Positions 1 through 4,322 of a stretch of DNA of 8,664 nucleotides are shown one piece after another; the first letter of the stretch is position 1, and each line of letters opens with the position of its first letter. Both the position numbers and the translations under genes were made by a program. The notes beneath the pieces are model-generated. The model saw only the letters and a list, made by a program, of their open reading frames with translations, was not told where the DNA came from and did no database searches. The DNA is taken from contig CALVLG010000041.1 in the NCBI GenBank assembly GCA_944336815.1, positions 1 to 8,664 of the forward strand, written 5' to 3'. This DNA comes from an uncultured Bacilli bacterium. Its GTDB lineage: Bacteria > Bacillota_I > Bacilli_A > RF39 > UBA660.

Positions 1-4
1 TTTG

Positions 5-29
5 AAAGACTTTTAAAGAGTCTTTTTTT
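5..29 (+). terminator. Probable intrinsic terminator of an upstream gene
   Basis: A 7-bp inverted repeat (AAAGACT at 5-11, AGTCTTT at 19-25) encloses a 7-base loop and runs straight into a T tract ending at 29. This is the layout of a Rho-independent terminator for a + strand gene lying before the window. The stem has only two G-C pairs, so it may be leaky, and some transcription could read through into the next gene. Confidence 0.55.
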
Positions 30-30
30 G

Positions 31-39
31 TGTTATCAT
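31..39 (+). promoter_or_regulatory. Possible extended -10 promoter element
   Basis: TGT-TATCAT at 31-39 resembles an extended -10 box (TGn followed by a hexamer with five of six matches to TATAAT). No convincing -35 lies at the usual distance; the sequence there is part of the terminator hairpin. A start about seven bases downstream would give an mRNA beginning near base 46, almost at the ribosome binding site of the first gene. This is tentative, since such short AT-rich motifs arise by chance in this genome. Confidence 0.25.
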
Positions 40-45
40 GTATTT

Positions 46-52
46 AGGGTGG
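46..52 (+). promoter_or_regulatory. Ribosome binding site that sets the start of the first gene
   Basis: AGGGTGG lies eight bases before the ATG at 61. It argues for that ATG over the in-frame TTG at 28, which sits in the terminator T tract and has no Shine-Dalgarno site. The nine bases AGGGTGGTT recur before the gene at 2579. Confidence 0.55.
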
Positions 53-60
53 TTGTTTTC

Positions 61-696
61 ATGCAAGTAGTTTTAGATAATAAACTTTTTGAAGTTGAAA
101 TTATAAGAAAACCTAATAAAAATATATATATGCGTTTTAAAAATCAAAATACCATTATGGTGAGTTGTAATCGCTTGGTAAGTGAAAAAGAAATTGAAAA
201 GCTCTTAATAAAAAATAAAGAGTCTTTGCTTAAAATGTATGAGAAAAAAGCTAAAGAAGAAATGAATGATGCTTTCTTTTGGTATCTAGGTAAACCTTAT
301 ACAAGAGTCTTTGATGGTGTAAGTAAAGAAGCCACTTTTGCAAGGGATTGCATTATAATCAAAGATGACAAAATGCTAAATAAATTTTATGCTCAAGAAT
401 GTGTAAGAATATTTCAAAGTGAAGTAAATAGAATAGTTCCTTATTTTAAAAATATTCCTAACTTTTCTTTAAAAATCCGGAAAATGAAAACTAGATGGGG
501 CGTTAATAATATTACGAAAAAAACTATCACTTTGAATAGTGAACTTTTAAAAAAAGATTTAGATTTATTAGATTATGTTATTATTCATGAATTATGTCAT
601 TTTTATGAAGCCAATCATAGTCCGCGGTTTTGGGCTCATGTGGCCGAATATTATCCAAAATATAAAGAAGCACGAAGGAGGCTTAGAAGTATATGA
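61..696 (+). CDS. YgjP-like (DUF45) metal-dependent hydrolase
   Basis: This 211-residue protein belongs to the YgjP/DUF45 family, which has a SprT-like zincin fold. The metal site is visible as HELCH at residues 176-180, followed by His186 in NHSPRFW, the usual HExxH plus third histidine of this family. The family's WLGK-type segment appears as FWYLGKPY at about 73-80. The protein is probably cytoplasmic, since no signal peptide or membrane segment is seen. Family members are generally annotated as metallopeptidases; as I recall, E. coli YgjP has been reported to act as a UTP pyrophosphatase, so the substrate here is open. The ATG at 61 is preferred because of the Shine-Dalgarno site at 46-52; an extension to TTG 28 adds only a hydrophobic stretch coded by the terminator region. 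The stop overlaps the next start (ATGA), suggesting translational coupling. The family call is firm, the substrate unknown. Confidence 0.88.
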   Translation: MQVVLDNKLFEVEIIRKPNKNIYMRFKNQNTIMVSCNRLVSEKEIEKLLIKNKESLLKMYEKKAKEEMNDAFFWYLGKPYTRVFDGVSKEATFARDCIIIKDDKMLNKFYAQECVRIFQSEVNRIVPYFKNIPNFSLKIRKMKTRWGVNNITKKTITLNSELLKKDLDLLDYVIIHELCHFYEANHSPRFWAHVAEYYPKYKEARRRLRSI

Positions 697-1424
697 AAAT
701 TGAATCTTTAAAAAATCCCCGCGTCAAAAAGTGGGTGCGTCTAAAAGACAAAAAAGAACGGGATAAAATGAATATGTTTTTAGTAGAAGGTAGTCATTTA
801 GTGACCGAAGCAAAGAAAAAAGGCGTTGTTTTAGAAATAATTACCACGGAAGAAAAAAAAGAAGCCCGAATTCCAACTTATTTTGTTACGAAAGAAATCA
901 TGAAAAAACTAACTGACCAAGTAACGCCTCCTAGTGTGATTGCTGTTTGCAAAAAACAAGAAGAAGAGTTTACTGACGAGCCTTTGCTTATTTTAGATGG
1001 CATTCAAGATCCTGGTAATTTAGGAACGATCATTCGTAGTGCCGTTGCTTTTGGCTTTAAAGAAATTATTCTTAGTGAAGATACGGTTGATGTCTATAAC
1101 CCCAAAGTAATTAGAAGTACGGAAGGAATGCTTTTTCATGTTAAAGTCCTCCGGAGAGATTTACCTGAATTTTTAAATTCCATTGTTAAAGAATATATGA
1201 TATGTGGAACTGATGTAACAGAAGGTGTATATGTTGAAAAAACGGCTTTTCCTCCTAAGTTTGCTTTAATCATCGGTAGTGAAGGCCAAGGTATGCGAGG
1301 TAATGTCCGTTCATTTTGTGATAAGTTTTTCTATATTCCAATGGAAAATACTTGTGAAAGTTTAAATGCTGGTGTAAGTGCTTCAATTTTAATGTATGAA
1401 ATATATAAAAAAGGTGTTTTATGA
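693..1424 (+). CDS. TrmH/SpoU-family RNA 2'-O-methyltransferase
   Basis: This 243-residue SPOUT-class enzyme should transfer a methyl group from S-adenosylmethionine to a ribose 2'-OH in RNA, most likely 23S rRNA by analogy with the YsgA/TsnR-like group. All three SpoU motifs are present: motif 1 DPGNLGTIIRSA from Asp106, containing Asn109 and the catalytic-type Arg115; motif 2 IGSEGQGM at 194-201; and motif 3 IPMENTCESLNAG from Ile215. The last two form the trefoil knot that binds the cofactor. The first ~95 residues (KNPRVKKWVRLKDKKER, then FLVEGSHLV) match the L30e-like substrate-binding domain that precedes the catalytic domain. Length is close to the family norm. AAGGAGG at 675-681 lies eleven bases before the ATG. 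The gene overlaps the hydrolase upstream and rimM downstream by four bases each. The exact target nucleotide cannot be read from the sequence. Confidence 0.93.
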   Translation: MKIESLKNPRVKKWVRLKDKKERDKMNMFLVEGSHLVTEAKKKGVVLEIITTEEKKEARIPTYFVTKEIMKKLTDQVTPPSVIAVCKKQEEEFTDEPLLILDGIQDPGNLGTIIRSAVAFGFKEIILSEDTVDVYNPKVIRSTEGMLFHVKVLRRDLPEFLNSIVKEYMICGTDVTEGVYVEKTAFPPKFALIIGSEGQGMRGNVRSFCDKFFYIPMENTCESLNAGVSASILMYEIYKKGVL

Positions 1425-1906
1425 GTAAAATTTATTTTGGTTATATTACTTCGACACATGGTTTAAAAGGTGAACTTAAATGTTTTTCTACTTTTGAACG
1501 AACTGATTTAGTATTTAAACCTAATTTTCCTATTTATATCAATGATCATCAGCACTTAATTACTAGTTCTAGACCGCATAAAACATTTACTTTAATCACA
1601 ATCGACAATTTAAAAGATATTAATTTAGTTGAGCACTTTCGTCATCAAAAAATTTATATTGAACGTAATGATTTACCTTTAAAAGAAAACGAGTTTTTAT
1701 TTATGGATTTAATTGGTTTTACCGTTAGTGAAGACGGAAAAAAACTTGGAAAAGTAACAGAAATCCGTTATAATAATGGTGGCATTTTACTAAATGTGGT
1801 AAGTAGCAGTTCTTTTCTAATTCCTTACCAAGATTTTTATATTAAAAAAATAGATTGGTTAAAAGGCCAAATCGAAGTCAAAAATGCCAAGGGACTGATG
1901 TTATGA
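1421..1906 (+). CDS. rimM: Ribosome maturation factor RimM
   Basis: RimM is a 30S subunit assembly factor that binds ribosomal protein S19 and helps mature the head of the subunit. The 161-residue product begins with the diagnostic N-terminal barrel motif, FGYITSTHGLKGELK at residues 6-20. The C-terminal PRC-barrel is visible from FLFMDLIGFTV through KLGKVTEI to SFLIPYQDFYIKKID. The protein is slightly shorter than the common 165-175 residues, but both domains are complete. AAGGTG at 1411-1416 is a good ribosome binding site. The start overlaps the end of the methyltransferase gene and the stop overlaps trmD (both ATGA). RimM next to TrmD is one of the most conserved bacterial gene pairs, which supports both calls. 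The usual rpsP partner is not upstream here. Confidence 0.95.
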   Translation: MSKIYFGYITSTHGLKGELKCFSTFERTDLVFKPNFPIYINDHQHLITSSRPHKTFTLITIDNLKDINLVEHFRHQKIYIERNDLPLKENEFLFMDLIGFTVSEDGKKLGKVTEIRYNNGGILLNVVSSSSFLIPYQDFYIKKIDWLKGQIEVKNAKGLML

Positions 1907-2568
1907 AAATAGATATTTTAACGCTTTTTCCAAAAATGTTTGACGGAATATTACAAGAATCAATTATCAAAAGAGCTATTGAAAAAAAACTTGTTACGAT
2001 TAATGTAATTGATTTTCGTAAGTTTTCTAAATTAAATAATCATCAAGTTGACGATACTCCTTATGGTGGTGGGGGCGGTATGGTTTTAAGATGTGAACCC
2101 CTTGTCAGTGCAATTGAAAGTGTTAAAGATGAAAATAGTAAAGTTCTTCTTATGTGTCCACAAGGAAAACCTTATAAAGAAGCTGATGCCCTTCGTTTAA
2201 GCCAAGAAAAACATTTGATTTTCGTCTGTGGTCATTATGAAGGTTATGACGAACGCATTCGTTCATTTGTTGATGAAGAACTAAGTATTGGCGATTATGT
2301 TTTAACGGGCGGTGAAATTCCTTCCATGGCAATTATGGATTCCATTATTAGATTGCTTCCGGGCGTTATTAAAGAAGAATCTTATACGGAAGACTCATTT
2401 ATGAATGACTTACTAGATTATCCAACCTATACCAAACCAGCTGATTTTCGCGGTTTAAAAGTACCTGAAGTATTATTATCTGGTAATCATGAAAAAATAA
2501 AAGAATGGCGTGCGGCCCAAAGAATTGAAAACACTAAAAAAAGACGTCAAGACTTATTAGAAAAATAG
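1903..2568 (+). CDS. trmD: tRNA (guanine-37-N1) methyltransferase TrmD
   Basis: TrmD methylates N1 of G37, next to the anticodon, in tRNAs with G36, using S-adenosylmethionine; this prevents +1 frameshifting and is normally essential. The 221-residue protein has the family hallmarks: N-terminal MKIDILTLFPKMF; VDDTPYGGGGGMVLR from Val49; CGHYEGYDER at 109-118; and the knot segment IGDYVLTGGE at 129-138. Asp164 in EDSF corresponds to the catalytic-base aspartate, followed by the conserved LLDYPTYTKP region. It is a little shorter than most homologues (about 230-250) through a trimmed C-terminus. The start was placed at ATG 1903 because it gives the exact family N-terminus, has AAGGGA at 1889-1894, and overlaps the rimM stop; the frame stays open back to 1855, but only inside rimM. 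The downstream neighbour is not rplS, the usual partner. Confidence 0.96.
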   Translation: MKIDILTLFPKMFDGILQESIIKRAIEKKLVTINVIDFRKFSKLNNHQVDDTPYGGGGGMVLRCEPLVSAIESVKDENSKVLLMCPQGKPYKEADALRLSQEKHLIFVCGHYEGYDERIRSFVDEELSIGDYVLTGGEIPSMAIMDSIIRLLPGVIKEESYTEDSFMNDLLDYPTYTKPADFRGLKVPEVLLSGNHEKIKEWRAAQRIENTKKRRQDLLEK

Positions 2569-2573
2569 GGTGG
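2567..2573 (+). promoter_or_regulatory. Ribosome binding site overlapping the trmD stop codon
   Basis: AGGGTGG shares two bases with the TAG stop of trmD (2566-2568) and lies five bases before ATG 2579. It favours that ATG over the in-frame GTG at 2570, which lies inside the binding site itself. The overlap means that ribosomes ending trmD are well placed to restart on the next gene. Confidence 0.6.
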
Positions 2574-2578
2574 TTAAG

Positions 2579-3043
2579 ATGGCATATCAAATAAAAAAAG
2601 AAAAGAAAAAGAAAAATTTAGGTCGTAAGAAAATGAATTTAGATGGCATGACAATGAAACCAAAATTAAAAGCCCATCAAAATTTGATTTCTGTTAGTGA
2701 AATTATTGTTATCGCGCCATCTTTAAAGAAAGGCGTTATTAAAAAAAGTTTAAAACTTTCTTTTCGCCGTCTTTTTAAATTAGTAATGGATACTTTAGAA
2801 AGCGCTGATACTAGTGAGGGTGATATATTACTAGCCTTAGATGAAGTAGCTAAAACAAAAAAAATCTTGCAAGATAAATATCGGCAAGAATTAGACCAAC
2901 AAGAATATCATTTAATGTGGCATAAAGTTACTTTGCTAGAAAGAGAATTAAAAGAAAAAAGAGCTTGGTTAATAAAAATGCAAAAAAACTATGCGATGTT
3001 TTTAGAAAGTGAATTCAAAGAAAAAAAGGGAAGAGGAAGATAA
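2579..3043 (+). CDS. Lysine-rich protein with predicted helical C-terminus, function unknown
   Basis: I do not recognise this 154-residue protein. The first ~18 residues are strongly basic (KKEKKKKNLGRKK), a character often seen in nucleic-acid- or ribosome-binding tails. A short hydrophobic, strand-like piece follows (ISVSEIIVIAP), then another basic stretch (KKGVIKKSLKLSFRRLFKL). From about residue 80 to the end the sequence looks continuously helical and highly charged (for example LLERELKEKRAWLIKMQKNY) and could form a coiled coil. It ends in KKGRGR. No signal peptide, cysteine cluster or catalytic motif is visible. It follows trmD by ten bases and its TAA stop overlaps the next ATG (TAATG), so it is probably co-translated with its neighbours. 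It occupies the place where rplS normally follows trmD, but is not ribosomal protein L19. An RNA- or ribosome-linked role is only an inference from composition and context. Confidence 0.8.
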   Translation: MAYQIKKEKKKKNLGRKKMNLDGMTMKPKLKAHQNLISVSEIIVIAPSLKKGVIKKSLKLSFRRLFKLVMDTLESADTSEGDILLALDEVAKTKKILQDKYRQELDQQEYHLMWHKVTLLERELKEKRAWLIKMQKNYAMFLESEFKEKKGRGR

Positions 3044-3609
3044 TGCAAGTATTTGATTTTGACAACACGATTTATCACGGGGAAAGCACTTTTGACTTTG
3101 CCTTATATGTTATCATGCGTCGGAAAAGATTATTAAAAAAAATACCTAGTTTAATTAAAATTTTTTGGAAATATAAAAAATGTCAAATGACTTTACCGGA
3201 ATTTTATGATGAATTAAATAAATATCATGATCTTTTTATAGAAAATCGTTCTTTTATTTTAGAATGTGTCGACGGTTTTTGGCAAAAAAATTATCATAAA
3301 CTAGATGCGGAAATGTTAAAAAAAATTAAACCTGGTGACGCTATAATAACTTGTAGTCCTAGCTTTCTTCTTGCTAAGATAAAAAATGATTTAAAGGCTT
3401 CAACCTTAATCGCCACCGAAATCGATTTAGAAAAAGGGATAATTAACCATTTGAACTTTGGTCAAAATAAAGTCACCGCGTTTAAAAAGAAATTTCCTAA
3501 GAAAAAAATTACAACGGTATATACCGATTCTTATAATGATAAAGCCTTAATGGACGTGGCTAAAAATGTTTATTTAGTAAAACATGGTAAATGTCAAAAA
3601 ATAAAATAG
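3043..3609 (+). CDS. HAD-superfamily (IB-like) hydrolase, probable phosphatase
   Basis: This 188-residue protein carries the four HAD motifs in order. Motif I is DFDNT at residues 5-9, with Asp5 as the expected nucleophile and Asp7 as the general acid/base. Motif II is TCSPS with Ser105. Motif III is GQNK with Lys143. Motif IV is TDSYND, where Asp162 and Asp166 would hold the magnesium ion. A helical insertion of about 90 residues between motifs I and II (about 15-100, basic, with LPEFYDELNKYH) fits a C1 cap, as in the SerB-like HAD-IB group. Such enzymes usually hydrolyse phosphomonoesters through an aspartyl-phosphate intermediate. The substrate cannot be read from the sequence. It is short for the group but has all the catalytic residues, so it is likely active and cytosolic. 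Its ATG overlaps the preceding stop and AGAGGA at 3032-3037 serves as the ribosome binding site. Confidence 0.88.
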   Translation: MQVFDFDNTIYHGESTFDFALYVIMRRKRLLKKIPSLIKIFWKYKKCQMTLPEFYDELNKYHDLFIENRSFILECVDGFWQKNYHKLDAEMLKKIKPGDAIITCSPSFLLAKIKNDLKASTLIATEIDLEKGIINHLNFGQNKVTAFKKKFPKKKITTVYTDSYNDKALMDVAKNVYLVKHGKCQKIK

Positions 3610-3613
3610 GAGG
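3608..3613 (+). promoter_or_regulatory. Perfect AGGAGG ribosome binding site overlapping a stop codon
   Basis: AGGAGG shares its first two bases with the TAG stop of the HAD gene (3607-3609) and lies eight bases before the ATG at 3622. It fixes that start and predicts relatively strong translation of the downstream kinase-like protein. Confidence 0.7.
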
Positions 3614-3621
3614 AATAAAAA

Positions 3622-4257
3622 ATGGCTATTATAAAATTTAATAATGATGAAGAATTAAAACGATTTTTAAAAACAAAATCTTTTCAAAGAAAGACTTTTT
3701 CTGGTTCAGAGGGAACATGCTTTGTCTCGCCGACTGATTCTTTAGCTTATAAAATTTTTGATTTTCCTAAAGAGTTAGATTTAAAGAAAATTATTACAAC
3801 AGAAACCATAGATCTACCTTCATTTGCTTTCCCAATCGATATATTTACTGTTAATGGGCAAGTTAGAGGTTACACAGCCCCTTTTATCAAACCAGATTTA
3901 TTTAGTATGGACGGTGTTTTTGATTTAGATACTTTTACCCAACTTGATTTTATCGCGTTAAAAAAGGCCTTGCTTTCCTTTAAAAAGGATACGTTAATCT
4001 TGTCCCAAAACCATATTAGAATGTATGATTTATTTGCTAATTTAATATATACGGGGCAAAAATTAGTCGCGATTGATACCTTAGAATATGAATTTGATAA
4101 TCGAGCTGATTTAGTTAAATTTAATAACGAATGTATTACTTATGCTTTTGCAAGATTATTTGGCATCGTCATTGATAACCGAAATCTTGATGAAACCCTT
4201 GATCCATTAGATTATCTTGATGAAATAGCTAAAATCCAAAAAGTATATAAGCGGTAA
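3622..4257 (+). CDS. Small divergent protein-kinase-like protein
   Basis: No standard family is obvious for this 211-residue protein, but its motifs follow the order of a compact protein-kinase/phosphotransferase fold. GSEGTCF at 28-34 resembles a glycine-rich loop. AYKIFD contains Lys44 at the place of the beta-3 lysine. RGYTAPFI at 82-89 fits a hinge after the N-lobe. MYDLFANLIY at 134-143 resembles a catalytic loop, with Asp136 and Asn140. AIDTLEY places Asp152, the equivalent of the DFG aspartate, twelve residues after that Asn. Departures are Met134 where HRD or HGD kinases have His, and an Asp-to-Asn spacing of four instead of five, so activity is uncertain and it may be a pseudokinase. 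Similar short kinase-like proteins are, to my recollection, found in anaerobic Firmicutes. No signal peptide or membrane segment is seen. It is the last gene of its operon, 12 bases after the HAD gene, and its stop lies inside the terminator hairpin. Confidence 0.6.
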   Translation: MAIIKFNNDEELKRFLKTKSFQRKTFSGSEGTCFVSPTDSLAYKIFDFPKELDLKKIITTETIDLPSFAFPIDIFTVNGQVRGYTAPFIKPDLFSMDGVFDLDTFTQLDFIALKKALLSFKKDTLILSQNHIRMYDLFANLIYTGQKLVAIDTLEYEFDNRADLVKFNNECITYAFARLFGIVIDNRNLDETLDPLDYLDEIAKIQKVYKR

Positions 4258-4280
4258 GCCTAATAAGGCCCCGCTTTTTT
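4249..4280 (+). terminator. Intrinsic terminator of the seven-gene operon
   Basis: AAGCGG (4249-4254) pairs with CCGCTT (4271-4276), and an inner stem pairs GCCT (4258-4261) with AGGC (4266-4269) around the loop AATA. The 3' side ends in a run of six T (4275-4280). The TAA stop of the kinase-like gene (4255-4257) sits in the internal loop, so the hairpin starts within the last two codons. It is GC-rich against an AT-rich background and there is no A tract on the other side, so it should work only in the + direction. It separates the upstream operon from priA. Confidence 0.85.
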
Positions 4281-4283
4281 CAC

Positions 4284-4312
4284 GTGCAACTCCTATTAAA
4301 ATGTAGTATACT
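4284..4312 (+). promoter_or_regulatory. Probable sigma-A-type promoter of priA-fmt-rlmN
   Basis: TATACT at 4307-4312 matches five of six bases of the -10 consensus. GTGCAA at 4284-4289 is a weak -35 (three of six) at the ideal 17-bp spacing. It lies directly after the terminator, in the only gap of the window where a promoter is required. A start point six or seven bases past the -10 would fall around 4316-4320, just before or at the priA start codon, so the mRNA would have almost no leader. Confidence 0.5.
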
Positions 4313-4322
4313 TTTAGATGTG

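Noticed and set aside
28..60. A longer first gene starting at TTG 28.
   Set aside because: The TTG is in the terminator T tract without a ribosome binding site; ATG 61 has AGGGTGG at a good distance and gives a normal family N-terminus.
1855..1902. A trmD start inside rimM at 1855.
   Set aside because: The extra 16 residues are a rimM-frame shadow; ATG 1903 gives the conserved TrmD N-terminus and overlaps the rimM stop.
2150..2332. A minus-strand open frame inside trmD.
   Set aside because: It is antisense to the conserved core of TrmD and has no ribosome binding site or recognisable product.
3043..3609. The HAD gene as a truncated pseudogene because of its short length.
   Set aside because: All four HAD motifs with their catalytic residues are present, in order, in one uninterrupted frame.
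4284..4322. An upstream in-frame GTG start for priA at 4284.
   Set aside because: It adds 13 residues unlike any PriA N-terminus, has no Shine-Dalgarno site, follows the terminator T tract by three bases and would encode the likely promoter.
4258..4322. A riboswitch or small RNA in the longest gap.
   Set aside because: The 65 bases are fully accounted for by the terminator hairpin and the promoter-like boxes; no other structure is visible.
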